Part shown: in pieces, positions 51,668 through 62,035 of the stretch
Numbering within the stretch: the first letter of the stretch is position 1
Layout of the letters: each line of letters starts with the position of its first letter
DNA from: Doryteuthis pealeii
Lineage: Eukaryota; Mollusca; Cephalopoda; Myopsida; Loliginidae
Direction: 5' to 3'
Length of the DNA stretch: 64,000 nucleotides
Assembly (NCBI GenBank): GCA_023376005.1
Contig: CM042157.1
Coordinates: 26,297,259 to 26,361,258 of the forward strand
The notes under the pieces: model-generated
The model's input: the letters and a program-made list of their open reading frames with translations, nothing else
Told to the model about the DNA's origin: nothing
Database searches by the model: none
Translations under genes and position numbers: made by a program

Positions 51668-52271
51668 TATTATTATAATGGAGATTGTGTGTTTTTCTGT
51701 CTGTAACCGAAACTATATTACTACTCAAGTCACAATTCCCTTAGTTTTATACGTCACATTCCCATGATTCTATTTCTATTCAAACAACCTCAATTAATAA
51801 TAAAACTGTTTGACATTATTAATACTGTTGGCCTTACCTAAATACTAATAGCATGCAATTGTAATTTATATATACAACAAAATTACCAGTTTTCCAGTGT
51901 AAACGTAAAGCTAATTTGCATATTGTATTAAAAAAAATGATTTTTTATAAAAATGTGCTTGGTATTTATTGATTTCTAATTGTTTGGTTTTATCTTAATG
52001 ATATGAGTAAAATCTCTTCAATAAATCCTAAAAGAAATTCATTTACAGAAGAAATAACTGTAATTTTATTCTTTATTCCTATTTTAACTAATAGTTAAAT
52101 TAGGAAATTTAGCATTGAAAACGGAAGTGATGAAAGAGTAAGTTTTCAGTTGTTCTATTTTTCCGATTATACCCCTCCCGTTTCAAATCTTTTTATTTGA
52201 ATATCTTATTAGTTTCATTAGCCTTTCTGATTTAATTCTATATATTTATTAATTTAAACTTAAATACTTGC
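51668..52271 (+). mobile_element. Helitron copy V3, indel-rich, 3' end lost
   Basis: Colinear with V1 and V2 from ATTATAATGGAGATTGTG to AACTTAAATACTTGCA, but without the terminal hairpin and CTAG. It has many single-base indels in homopolymers (for example TTTTCCAGTG for TTTTCAGTG), suggesting either age or poor local sequence quality near the N gap. Confidence 0.7.
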
Positions 52272-52489
52272 ATCTTTAAATTTTCCTTGGAGAATCCTTA
52301 AAAGACTCTATTGATTTACCCTAAAAATATTCTCACAGAACCAATATGTAGCCGTAAATAAAGCCGAAAACAGTTAACGCAGTTTTTGTACAAACCAAAA
52401 ATTAGATTTTAGGCGCAAACCTCATTACATTCCCATCAGCGGCCTCTACAATAAACCGACTACATTCCCTCTCGATCGTTAAGACCATC
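52272..52489. other. Spacer
   Basis: No feature recognised. Confidence 0.4.
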
Positions 52490-52640
52490 CACGGTGGGTG
52501 GGAGAAATCTCCGTGGCGTAGTGGCTAACGTGCTGCTTTGCAACATCATAGTACGCGAGTTCGAATTTCAGTCACGCCATTACGTTCACTTTCGGAATAA
52601 TACCGTTGGAAAAGTTATAACACCACCACCCTCCCATATC
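52490..52640 (+). mobile_element. SINE2-related tRNA head variant
   Basis: CCGTGGCGTAGTGGCTAACG (A box) and GCGAGTTCGAATTTCAGTC (B box), then TTCACTTTCGGAATAATACC and GTTGGAAAAGTTATAAC, a diverged SINE2 core. Confidence 0.6.
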
Positions 52641-52900
52641 TTTTCCCTGCTCTTTTTCTTTCTCTTTTATTATTTATCTGTGTAGCATGACCTTTTTCCT
52701 TTCTTACTTTATAATAAGAACGGAGTGGTCCATTATTTAGCTGAGGTGACGACACTGATAAGAAATGATAATTCGGCGGATAAACAACACTAGATAATCA
52801 GGATTTACATTTTTGCATTTTATCTTGGACGATTTGGCCGGTCTCGTTGTGTTGCAAGATGATAACGGTCAGAAGATAAAGGAACACGAGTATTAATATA
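52641..52900. other. Spacer
   Basis: No feature recognised. Confidence 0.4.
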
Positions 52901-52904
52901 TATA

Positions 52905-53120
52905 TATTTACCAACCCCTCCACACGAGCAGGATGTGACACAAGGCCAATTTCTTAAGCGGAGTATAACAGGTTTGAATTCAGAGTTTTCCTTCTCCTAG
53001 ACCGGTTGCCTAAGCAAGGTTAAAGAGCCCAGTCTGTCCTACAATTTACCTATAGCTGGAAGGAGAGTAGGATTCAAACCTTTCCCAAGGGTATTAGTGC
53101 TAATTGAAATGCAATTGGCA
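52905..53120 (-). mobile_element. SINE2, head-less
   Basis: On the minus strand: 3' end CACATCCTGCTCGTGTGGAG and core CTAATACCCTTGGGAAAGG. TA tail at 52896-52908 and a TA block at 53123-53177. Confidence 0.8.
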
Positions 53121-53142
53121 CGAGTATTAATTATATATATAT

Positions 53143-53177
<35 letters not shown>

Positions 53178-53487
53178 TAATACCCATGAACCACTCCCTC
53201 ACATATATAAGAGCATCTAATAAACAAACTACCTCATAGAGGTTCTTCATGAACAAATGAACATGCTACTATCAAACACCACTCGCCTACCCGGATTTTA
53301 ACAGCATGTTAAACCCACTATAAACACTTGAACATTTATAACTCTTTCTATAATGCTCCCTTCTAATAATGTATCAACAATTTCTTCAAATAAGAAATTT
53401 CTCCTGAAGATGACCGAAGTCGAAACTAGTTGAGATTAAACAACATACAAGAAATATTCCTGATTGTCTTAATAATAATTTTGTTCA

Positions 53488-53490
<3 letters not shown>
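53178..53490 (+). mobile_element. Hammerhead element, family N
   Basis: Bordered by (TA)n at 53177 and 53491. Contains one hammerhead and no coding capacity. It has no clear inverted arm. Confidence 0.55.
53400..53435 (+). ncRNA. Hammerhead ribozyme motif N1
   Basis: Helix I TCTC/GAGA, CTGAAGA at 53404-53410, extra T, helix II GAC/GTC with loop CGAA, GAAA, helix III ACTAGT (palindrome), H17 = U at 53431. The predicted cut is 53431|53432. At 36 nt it is one of the most compact in the window. Confidence 0.73.
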
Positions 53491-53531
<41 letters not shown>

Positions 53532-53535
<4 letters not shown>

Positions 53536-53647
53536 CTCCAACAAACACCATAGGATCTTGCTCGACAACCTGATGATTGCTATTTAGCATTGAAACCTGG
53601 GTCGCTGTTAATAATGAACATTGATCTGTGAAAAAATTGTAAAATAA

Positions 53648-53650
<3 letters not shown>
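53532..53650 (+). mobile_element. Hammerhead element, family O
   Basis: A short TA-bordered insert (TA at 53491-53531 and 53651-53685) with one hammerhead. Confidence 0.5.
53563..53609 (+). ncRNA. Hammerhead motif O1
   Basis: Helix I GACAAC/GCTGTT (5 of 6), CTGATGA at 53570, helix II TGCT/AGCA but with mismatched T residues at its base, GAAA, helix III ACC-TG-GGT, H17 = C. The disturbed helix II base makes activity doubtful. Confidence 0.52.
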
Positions 53651-53687
<37 letters not shown>

Positions 53688-53739
53688 CAAGGAAAGCTAC
53701 AGACAAGAATACCAACAAGATTCTGTGAAAAACAACAAA

Positions 53740-54090
53740 CAACTGTACCCTAAAATTTCGACACGGATTCTAACAAAAGAAATAGTTGTTTATATAAATT
53801 TATTTCCACCAAAACTTAAAAGACTTTTAGAAATTTAAATAAATTCCTAAAACAGTTAGCTTGAATTTGCTGTTTGACACACAATTGAGGGATTCTGGTA
53901 AAAACATTTTCAGGTTTTCAATTCTTTTTTTTTTCTGTGCCGCCTGGCTGATGGAAGGAATTTTAGGGAATTTTAGGAATTTATTTAAATTTCTTAAAGA
54001 CTTGTAAGTTTTGGTTGAAATAAATTTATTACAGAATGACGGTTTATAGAGTTTTTCCTTCCTTTCAAATGTAAATTTTGCTCTGTATTT
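53740..54090. mobile_element. Inverted-arm element, family Q2, copy 1
   Basis: Arms ~53800-53860 and ~53965-54030 (AAAACTTAAAAGACTTTTAG; TTTAGAAATTTAAATAAATT). The centre has GCTTGAATTTGCTGTTTGAC and TGTGCCGCCTGGCTGATGG. A sister copy lies at 56262-56545. GTTGAAAT in the right arm is the degraded 3' half of a ribozyme-like GTCGAAAT; no full hammerhead is seen. Confidence 0.55.
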
Positions 54091-54239
54091 AATCTAAAAT
54101 AGATTATTATAGATTGAGCTCTCTTTATGATTTATTTATAAAAATCCTTGTATTTGCACCTACTAAAACATACAATAATTATACAGTGTTATTTTGAAGA
54201 TCCCATGTAGAATCATTCCTTACTACCAGTTTTGGATAC

Positions 54240-54240
<1 letters not shown>

Positions 54241-54320
<80 letters not shown>
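54241..54320. repeat. (CA)n(TA)n microsatellite
   Basis: CA then TA, left border of HHR P1. Confidence 0.95.
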
Positions 54321-54326
<6 letters not shown>

Positions 54327-54386
54327 CATATTAGAAAAGTTGCAGAAGCACACAGAACGGGACATATTTTGCCAAAATAATAACTC

Positions 54387-54430
54387 AATGCCTGAAGAAG
54401 ACAACAGATCAGAAACACGTGTCGCGTATG
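54387..54430 (+). ncRNA. Hammerhead motif P1
   Basis: CTGAAGA at 54392, GAAA, helix III ACACGTGT (palindrome), H17 = C, helix I ATGC/GCGT. Helix II is poor (GA/TC with a bulged A). It shares a 3' body with P2 (TTTCTGAGAACA, CATTTTGCGGACCTTCTT). Confidence 0.45.
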
Positions 54431-54500
54431 TAAGATAAAAAGAAATAAAAAAACATTTTCTGAGAACATAATACATTTTGCGGACCTTCTTCTTTCTTTT

Positions 54501-54505
<5 letters not shown>

Positions 54506-54561
<56 letters not shown>

Positions 54562-54699
54562 TAATCATATTAACTAATACAAATGAAAGTCTGTCTAACC
54601 ATTGGTTTCTGAATATCCCTTTTTCGGTGTTATTCGTCGTCAGAGACGTTGCCTTATATATATATACACACACACACACACACCACACCACACACACAC

Positions 54700-54750
<51 letters not shown>
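54506..54750. repeat. (TA)n and (CA)n microsatellites
   Basis: TA at 54506-54557 and 54700-54742; CA-rich at 54665-54702. Confidence 0.9.
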
Positions 54751-55640
54751 TAATGGGATATTTAGTAATATGTAGATGCATATATCAACTGTAATTTTTG
54801 ACTAAAAATGTATTTCGACTTATACACGAATATGCCCGTTTTTGCGTGAATTGTTTTGAGCTCAATTTTCCGTCCCTTTAATCTGAGATGAGGTATAATC
54901 TATTTTTGATTCTTCACTGTACTTAACACCCGATTCTTTTATTACCTTAAGCACGATTACAAATATGATTTCAACCAATCGTAGATTTCCAGTTATCTTA
55001 GTAATAAAAGCCGATTCTGGCATCATCTGCTTCCGGAAGGCGTAATATAATTACCATGATTCCATTTCAGATCCCCGGAGTCCCAAAATTGATAAAAAAA
55101 TATCTCCAAACAAATATTCCGTATACCGGTACTCTTCATAGTGTCATCTGAAACAGGAACCCTCTTTTCTTTTCTGATTTTTAAAAAGCACTTTTTACAT
55201 ATAAAACTTGGAAAACTCATCCGGTGTTTTTTTTTTTTCTTTTAGCCAATACGTTCGATTCTGACGATTGTTTTCAGAAAGTACGGATGTGCCGGTCTTT
55301 TCTTTTTTTAAATTTTTTTTCCCAGAGGTCAGTTTAAAAAATGTTTTTTACTTTGAAAAACTGAATAACCTTGATTTTTACCGCACCGGTAGAGTTTAGA
55401 ATTATATCTGATATATCAAATGAACATCTGATGAACTTTATCAAGACAACCCAAATAAAAAAGTAATAAAAAAGTTATAAAACTCAGCTAATGAATTTAT
55501 TAGCAAACCACCCAAAAAACAAACACACCTGTTTAAAAGACTAATGTTAAAAATGAAATTCCTTTCCACTCCCACAAAAACAGGAAGAGAGAGTGAAATA
55601 CTCATGTGTGTATATATACACATGCATGTAAGAATTCATT
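54751..55640. other. Spacer, nothing recognised
   Basis: AT-rich. A CTGATGA at 55428 has no helix II or GAAA. No gene supported. Confidence 0.4.
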
Positions 55641-55655
55641 TTCATATTATCAATC

Positions 55656-55705
55656 AAAGCCTGAAGAAGATACCAGAAGATCTAAAACACGTGTTGCATA
55701 TGTAA
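55656..55705 (+). ncRNA. Degenerate hammerhead motif P2
   Basis: CTGAAGA, helix II AGAT/ATCT, then AAAA instead of GAAA, helix III ACACGTGT, helix I only 2 bp. Loss of G12 predicts inactivity. Its 3' body is shared with P1. Confidence 0.42.
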
Positions 55706-55803
55706 AACAAAAAGAATTTAAAATTTCTGAGAACAAAATACATTTTGCGGACCTTCTTTTTTTTATAAAATATTGAATTTTCTCCCGTTGGAACCAGAAC
55801 AAC

Positions 55804-55807
<4 letters not shown>

Positions 55808-55855
<48 letters not shown>

Positions 55856-55856
55856 T
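55808..55856. repeat. (TA)n microsatellite
   Basis: Left border of SINE-HHR copy E2. Confidence 0.95.
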
Positions 55857-55933
55857 TTGGGAGAATATGCCTACCCTTACCCCTACACATATGAGTACTA
55901 CTACTACCTAAATAAAGCGATGTAAAACTGCGA
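55857..55933 (-). mobile_element. Inverted scrap of the E SINE
   Basis: On the minus strand TGTGTAGGGGTAAGGGTAG (A-box part) joins directly to GCATATTCTCCCAAAT (3' part). It is therefore an internally deleted inverted copy facing outward, giving E2 the same inverted-arm layout as the other hammerhead elements. Confidence 0.5.
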
Positions 55934-56219
55934 GGTTCCGTTTGGTGTAGGGGTAAGAGGCTTGTTTTGTCGATCCGACATACAGGTTTCGAATCACACA
56001 CGAGGCGATCTTCGTATCTATAGCTCTGCTGATGAGGCCTGATAGGCCGAAATGTACATACAGAGATTGATTTTTCTCGATTTTTTTAGCCTTACATTTA
56101 AGTAGTTAAATCCCGCCTAATTAATCATTAATGAATTAACTTTAAAAAATTAGGTTTGACTTCAATTAAGCACATATTCTCCCAAATATTGTCGGCTGAA
56201 AATAGCCATATTTGTTTAC

Positions 56220-56222
<3 letters not shown>
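55934..56222 (+). mobile_element. tRNA-headed hammerhead SINE, copy E2
   Basis: A tRNA-like head from GGTTCCGTTTGGTG with A box TGGTGTAGGGG (55943-55953) and B box GGTTTCGAATC (55985-55995). The ribozyme is at 56024-56065, then the body shared with E1 (TTCAATTAAGCACATATTC, TTGTCGGCTGAA) to (TA)n at 56223. Both E copies keep the ribozyme base-pairing. Pol III transcription is inferred from the boxes. Confidence 0.8.
56024..56065 (+). ncRNA. Hammerhead ribozyme E2
   Basis: Helix I CTCTG/CAGAG, CTGATGA at 56029-56035, helix II GGCCT/AGGCC with loop GAT, GAAA, helix III ATGTACAT, H17 = A at 56060, predicted cut 56060|56061. It differs from E1 only in the helix II loop (AAT vs GAT). Cleavage would separate the tRNA-like head from the body. 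Confidence 0.88.

Positions 56223-56266
<44 letters not shown>
56223..56266. repeat. (TA)n microsatellite
   Basis: Shared border of the E2 SINE and the next element. Confidence 0.95.
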
Positions 56267-56269
<3 letters not shown>

Positions 56270-56550
56270 TTGAAAGGAAGGAAACACTCAATAAACCGTA
56301 ATTCTGTAATAAATGTATTTCGACCAAAACTTAAAAGACTTTTAGAAATTTAAAAGAAATTCCTAAAACAATTAGCTTGAATTTGCTGTTTGACACACAT
56401 TTGAGGGATTCTGGTTAAAACATTTTCTGGTTTTCAATTCATTTTTTCTGTGCCGCCTGTCTGATGAGAATGACATTTTAGGGAATTTTAGGAATTGATC
56501 TAAATTTCTAAAAGCCTTTTAAGTTTTGGTCGAAATACATTTCAGTGTCA
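56267..56550. mobile_element. Inverted-arm element, family Q2, copy 2
   Basis: Arms ~56320-56380 and ~56480-56545 as in 53740-54090. The right side has CTGATGA at 56459 and GTCGAAAT at 56532. A hammerhead would need a ~70-nt helix II insert, and only its first two pairs fit, so none is called. Confidence 0.55.
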
Positions 56551-56985
56551 TCTGAAACAGGAACCCCTTTTTTCTTTTCTGATTTTTTAAAGAATGGTCG
56601 AACAAATTTTTTGAAGAATTCTTCGAAGGAACCACTACTTCTTTGATGCCGATTTACCAATTATATTTCGCCTACTGGAAAGAAAGCGAAGATAAAGAAA
56701 ACAATGGAACCGTTTACCGTTCTCCATCGAGTGTCAAGTGATCCATTCTTGGCCGCTCGGGCGATGATTGAATGAAACCAATCTCGCCGATATAAAAGGA
56801 CGCCTCTTCAAATTTAACGGTGTATTTTGGTAGCCTCGTTTTGGAAACAAAACCTTGAATGGTTTACTTCCGCCAACAAAACTCGGTCTGTCCAGAAAGT
56901 AATCAGGCGAACATTTACTCTCACGAATTGGCATCCCTGATTTGAATATCAGCAGTTCAATGTTGATCAGCTCTGAAAACATTAC

Positions 56986-56988
<3 letters not shown>
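56551..56988. other. Spacer, nothing recognised
   Basis: TCATCTGAAACAGGAACCC near 56550 recurs at 55143, an unnamed short repeat. No gene supported. Confidence 0.4.

Positions 56989-57044
<56 letters not shown>
56989..57044. repeat. (TA)n microsatellite
   Basis: Followed by a SINE2 3'-end scrap (57045-57105, minus) and a SINE1 3'-end scrap (57123-57182, minus). Confidence 0.9.
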
Positions 57045-57048
<4 letters not shown>

Positions 57049-57228
57049 CAACTCTTCTGCCACTGGTAGGATGTGACACAAGGTCAATTTTAAATGGAGC
57101 AAGTGTAATATAAATAAGCAAAGGAGGCGGGTGGCTCATTGTCGGTAACAGCCGGACATCGAGGGAGTCTATCCACTTTTCGGTGTTAATTTTCAATCAG
57201 TATTCCTTATCTATAACCCCCACTGAGA

Positions 57229-57515
57229 GGCGCGTGGACTAATGGTTAGAGTTGTAAAAAATGGACTCGTCAACCCGAGTTCAGTTCCTGGCGAAGCTGT
57301 TTACATTTCACTTAGCGCTAATACCCTTGGGAAAGGTATGAATCCATTTCTCCCTCCAGCTATGGGTAAATAGCAGGACAGACTGGGCTCTTTAACCTTG
57401 GCTAGGTAACCAGTCTAGGAAAAGGAAAAATCTGAATTCAAACCTGTTAAACTCCGCTTAAGAAATTGACCTTGTGTCATATCCTTCTCGTGCGGAGGGG
57501 TTGAAAAAATATAAA
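57229..57515 (+). mobile_element. SINE2, full length
   Basis: Head GAGGCGCGTGGACTAATGG and CCGAGTTCAGTTCCTGGCGA, core TAATACCCTTGGGAAAGG and CTCCAGCTATGGGTAAATA, and 3' end TTGACCTTGTGTCATATCC ending GGGGTTGAAAAAATATA. One of the best copies in the window. Confidence 0.85.
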
Positions 57516-58371
57516 AAAATAACCCCCACTGAGTTGTACTTCTTAGTCTTGAATCTAAGATAGTTATGTCCCTTCTGCTATGGAGGGTCATGTTTTATCT
57601 TATCTAGATCAAGTCAGTGTTTACAACTTCCCCTCTTGCCCCTCATCTCCCAGAGAGCACCTATGTTTCACCTATTAGTAGCTTGCATATTTCTGATTTT
57701 TAATAAATACATTTTTTTTCTTTCTAAATATCTGCATATACATTCAAGGGAGATTATTTATGAGTTTGAGGTGGAGCATCACACCTATCTGCAGCACCCC
57801 ACTTTACTACGATGTCACAATACAACACGTTAACCACCAACCTACGAGGACCACAAACAGAATTGGTTTAATTGTTATTTTGTGTGTATATACCAAGTTC
57901 TTCGTATTACAACTTCCTTTTTGCTTTACATTAAAAAAATATTTAAAAAATGATTTCTATTTCTCAAAAATAAATAAATAAATAAAAGAAATTCAACAAT
58001 GTGTAGTAAATTACAAAACAATTTTCGAAAACGCGTTTAATTCAAATTTTGCATTTGTCTTTTATACCCATATGTCTGGATATATATTATGATGGGAGGG
58101 GCATCCGTCAGGATTCTATTCTCTATGAGAATACTGGTTGGTTGGCTGGTTATATTTTAACCCTTGGACTACTTTAAGCCGAAAATGATTTTATTCTATT
58201 TATTCTTTTGTGGTATTCAGTTTTTTGTAAACACATTTTCGATCAATTTTCCCTCCCTCTCCATTTCTTTCTTTCTTTCTTTCTTTCTTTCTTTTCCCCT
58301 TCATTCTTCTTTTATACTTTGTTTCTTTCTTCTTTGTTTATTCCTTCCAGTCCCTTAAAGCAGGGGTTCCC
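57516..58371. other. Spacer with SINE1 scrap
   Basis: 57747-57818 resembles a minus-strand SINE1 body fragment. T/C-rich runs lie near 58265-58330. No gene. Confidence 0.4.
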
Positions 58372-58429
58372 AGGTCAGTTTGTTCAATTCCTCACCAAAG
58401 ACATAACTTATCAGTTTTTCATACCTATA

Positions 58430-58530
58430 GTTACTAGTAATTCTCACTGCAGTCCATGTGACCTCAAGTCTCCTCAGCTCTTCAGAACTCTTTTAAGTAG
58501 TCTTGCTGAACTCAGCAGTGCTGTGGTCTA
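58430..58530 (-). pseudogene. LINE 3' fragment, old
   Basis: Resembles the reverse of the LINE polymerase C-terminal region (AAGTCTCCTCAGCTCTTCAG, as in 1438-1500) with many changes. It is cut on its right by the hAT MITE. Confidence 0.5.
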
Positions 58531-58533
58531 GAG

Positions 58534-58977
58534 CAGGGATTCCCAACCTTTTTCAGCTCATGGCCCACTTTGAAACCAGAATTTCTTTGTGGCCCATGAA
58601 ATTATTATAATAGAAAAAATATTTCCATTTTACATAAGATATTTATTCAATCAAGATACAACCATATTGATGCACACACTTTATCTCAAGTATCTAAACT
58701 ACATGTTCTTTTCAGTTCTAATTTAATGACTATTTATTATGCAATATCTAATTTTTGCAATTTCCCTATATATATGTATGTGCAAAAAACAACAAAACCT
58801 TCACAAACTACCGTGAATTATTTGACTTCTTACTTTCTAGAAAATATAAATTTCCCACATATATGATTGGATTTTGTATTTAAAAAGTATGCTCTGAAAT
58901 CATATAGAATTATAATATTTCCTTGGCCCTCCTGCAAATTTGCTGTGGCCTATTTTGGCCATAGGTTGGGAACTACT
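58534..58977. mobile_element. hAT-type MITE, old
   Basis: Starts CAGGGATTCCCAACCTTTTT and ends AGGTTGGGAACTACTA, inverted termini of ~10 good pairs with decayed tips. Subterminal GGCCCA/TGGCC motifs occur. The expected 8-bp duplications (58526-58533 and 58978-58985) agree in only about half their bases. Confidence 0.6.
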
Positions 58978-58985
58978 ACATTAAA

Positions 58986-59635
58986 GTACGTGATGAGAAC
59001 TATGGCTTGATCCCTCTATATATACCTCTCTATCTATCTATGTATGTATCTCTCTCTCTCTCGTCTCTTTATTTATTTCTCTCATTCTTTTTCTCTTCTT
59101 TCTTTCTTTCCTTCTCTTTCTTTCATTTTACTCAAGCAAGTGGTCTCACTTCTCTCTTTCGTCCATTTTTCCTCTTCTTTCTTTCTTTCTTTCTTTCTTT
59201 CTTTTTCTTTCTTTTTTTCTCTCTATGTTTCTGACTTTATGACCCAGGATCTTGATAGACTGATAATCTTTGGCAAGATGGGTTTACAAGAACTCCACTC
59301 TGGGAATAACATATTGGCCAAAATGCATATTTCTGTCTTAAGACATCCCCACACATTCGTTATTTGTGTCCTTGTGACTATTCTGTCCTCAAAGGTTAAA
59401 ACCCTGGTCAGTCGTCTCCATTCGTGAACTGTTAACAAGAGATATCAAACAAATGAAAATAGTGTAAGGTGAAGAGTCCTAACACAGATTCTATAAATGG
59501 AGACAACATCAGCGATCATGTGGGTGTTTTCAAAGGATCTATTTTGAAAGAATTAATGCTGCCTTGTATTTAATTTGAATGTTCACTAATAATTCTGTAG
59601 TAATGACTAGCTTGTTAACCATAGCACCACGATGG
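58986..59635. other. T/C-rich and unassigned sequence
   Basis: (CT) and (CTTT)n runs at 59050-59225. The 59223-59440 frames have no recognisable domain. Confidence 0.45.
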
Positions 59636-59822
59636 TACGCCCTACCGTTGGGAAATGTACGAATCCAACTATTCTCCAGCTATGGGTAAATAGTGAGACA
59701 GATTAGGCTCTTTAGCTTTGAGTAGGCAACCAAACTAGAAGAAGAAAAATCTCTTAAATCAAACCTGTTAAACTCCGCTTAAGAAATTAACCTTCTTTTT
59801 ATATCCTACTCATGCAGTGCTG
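59636..59822 (+). mobile_element. SINE2, head-less
   Basis: Core (CCGTTGGGAAATGTACGAAT, CTCCAGCTATGGGTAAATAG) and 3' end, with a (TA)n tail at 59828-59874. Confidence 0.75.
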
Positions 59823-59825
59823 TTG

Positions 59826-59874
<49 letters not shown>

Positions 59875-59879
<5 letters not shown>

Positions 59880-60398
59880 TTCCCTGCCCATACATAGATA
59901 CTCACTATACCCTGCTTCTTTCCCCCCCACACACACACAAGAAATCAAAATTCTCCGCCCTACAATACCACAAAACTTACCCAGTGACCTAATGTCACTT
60001 AACTCTCCCCTCCTCCTTATCACCCCCTGGCATCAAACACTCCACTACTATGAACTTTACCCTCCTCCCTCGACCAACCCCTTTTCCCATCTAACTCCTA
60101 GCTTCCTCCTTCCTTCCTGTAAACTTTCCCTACACTTCATTCATGTTATCCTCATCCCTTATTTCCCCCCTAACCTCCCTACCCCCCATTTCCGCTACTA
60201 ACTCACTCCCTCATCAAAATACACACATGTATGTAATTTTGGCTTTGAATAAAAGTCAGTTGACTGAGGTTGTCCTTATGAATAGGACAAAATATTTCAA
60301 CTCTTAGACTTGTTTTGAGCTATTATTTTTTGTTCACTATCCTTTTACCTACCTCATACTGTCGGATTTTACTCCAACACTCCTATCTTCATATGTAT

Positions 60399-60400
<2 letters not shown>
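59875..60400. other. C-rich sequence, unassigned
   Basis: Pyrimidine-rich (CCTCCC-type) without a domain-bearing frame. 60359-60385 carries ACTGTCGGATTTTACTCC, the terminal motif of the hammerhead elements, just before a TA run. The interval may therefore hold the end of such an element. Confidence 0.4.

Positions 60401-60402
<2 letters not shown>

Positions 60403-60475
<73 letters not shown>
60403..60475. repeat. (TA)n(GT)n microsatellite
   Basis: Left border of HHR element R1. Confidence 0.95.
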
Positions 60476-60477
<2 letters not shown>

Positions 60478-60725
60478 TATGAAAAATTGAAAAAACACAA
60501 GTTCATAAACAAGTAATGTTCATTTCGTCTACGCTGCAGTGTTTCAATCTGTTTCAGTGGATCTTCATCAGGGCTTTCGTTAGTTTGAGGGAAAATAAAT
60601 GTATCACAGAAAATCCGAAATCTGCGAGAATCTTTTGCTTTGTCAGTCAGTCTTAATTAAGGTTGATTTAAATTTTTCCTAATTTTACATACTGTCGGAT
60701 TCACTTCCACTTTTTCTTCACACAT
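60476..60725. mobile_element. Hammerhead element, R1 (B-related)
   Basis: The left part is minus-oriented (ATTATGAAAAATTGAAAAAA) with a hammerhead. The right part ends on the plus strand in ATACTGTCGGATTCACTTCC before CA/TA repeats. It shares the CACTGCAGCGT helix III with family B. Confidence 0.6.
60525..60580 (-). ncRNA. Hammerhead motif R1
   Basis: On the minus strand: CTGATGA, extra A, helix II GATC/GATT (one G-T), 10-nt loop, GAAA, helix III ACACTGCAGCGT, H17 = A. Helix I is weak (GCC against GAC). Confidence 0.5.
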
Positions 60726-60741
60726 ACACACACACACACAC

Positions 60742-60784
<43 letters not shown>

Positions 60785-61160
60785 TGTGTGTTTTGTGAGA
60801 GTATGTGTGTGTGTATGTTTGCATGTATGTGTATGTATATATATATGTATGCATTTTGTCTTTGTATCTTTCACAATTAATTTTATTCTAAACCAAATAT
60901 ATATATATATGTGTGTGTGTGTTTTTGTGTGTGTGTGTGCGTATAAGTGTGTATGTGTGCATGTATGTGTATGTATGAATCCATTTTGTATTTGTATCTT
61001 TCACAGTTAATTTTATTCTAAACCAAATATATATATATATATATATAATATTATGTGGTGTGTGTGTGTGTGGTGTGTGTGTGTGTGTGTGTGTGTTTTG
61101 TGTGTGTGTGTGTGTGCGTATAAGTGTGTATGTGTGCATGTATGTGTATGTATGTATGCA
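60720..61160. repeat. Microsatellites and a ~120-bp tandem unit repeated three times
   Basis: The block GTGTATGTTTGCATG to TGTATCTTTCACAATTAATT and AAACCAAATATATA recurs at about 60800-60910, 60920-61035 and 61100-61205, with intervening (TA)n/(GT)n. It is a minisatellite built on GT/TA repeats. Confidence 0.75.
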
Positions 61161-61205
61161 TTTTGTATTTGTATCTTTCACAGTTAATTTTATTCAAACC
61201 CAAAA

Positions 61206-62030
61206 TACAATGATTTTATTATTTCTCGTAGAAATTATATCCTCAAAAAGGATTTCATTAGGCATTATCTTACTTCAAAATTAACATTTATTTCAAAAAG
61301 TAAAAAAAAAAAAAAAAAGAAAAAAATTATAGAAATCTTAGAGTCCGATTATGTGTCATTAAAATTGTTGCTGAAAGAAAATATCGGATTAATCGAAAAC
61401 AAAACGAAAGGCAATAAAAACGATTAAAATTAATAATTTGATATATTATCTTTCTCGGTTTTTTTCTCGGGGCTTATTATTTACTGACAACGTCTAGAAA
61501 AGTCATTTATCTTTTTAAAATAATTTACCATTAATTTGTTTCCAATTTCGGGATAATCATTTTTTCTTAAGTTCTCTTCAATATTATTAGATTTTATTTA
61601 TTTTTTTTTTTTCTTATTTTCATTTTTGGAAAATCAATTTCTTTGAATTGAAAGATCCATTTAAAATACACTTTTAATGGAAACAAGAAAACGGTATCTT
61701 TTATTCGATAAATAATTGAACAGGGAAGATAAGCAATATACGATCGTGCAAAATTGAATTTATTCTAAATTGATATAAATCAGGGGGTTTTTTTTTGTGT
61801 CTTTATGAAAATGGATTTCCAATAACTCATAACAATATCCCGTGGAAAGTTATAATTACTTAAGAGCCAATTTTCACTTCCATTAACGAAATGTTTCTCC
61901 TGTTTATTCAAACATCTTCGTACTAGTCTCGGCTGACAGAATTCGACTGTTCTAAAAGAATTCTAAACTTTACTTTTAGGTTCTTTAACTGATTATTTTT
62001 TAGATGAAGCTTAATAGTTTATATATTACT
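61206..62030. other. AT-rich spacer, nothing recognised
   Basis: No repeat match or gene. Confidence 0.45.
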
Positions 62031-62035
62031 ACTTT

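Noticed and set aside
55428..55450. CTGATGAACTTTATC
   Set aside because: No helix II and no GAAA.
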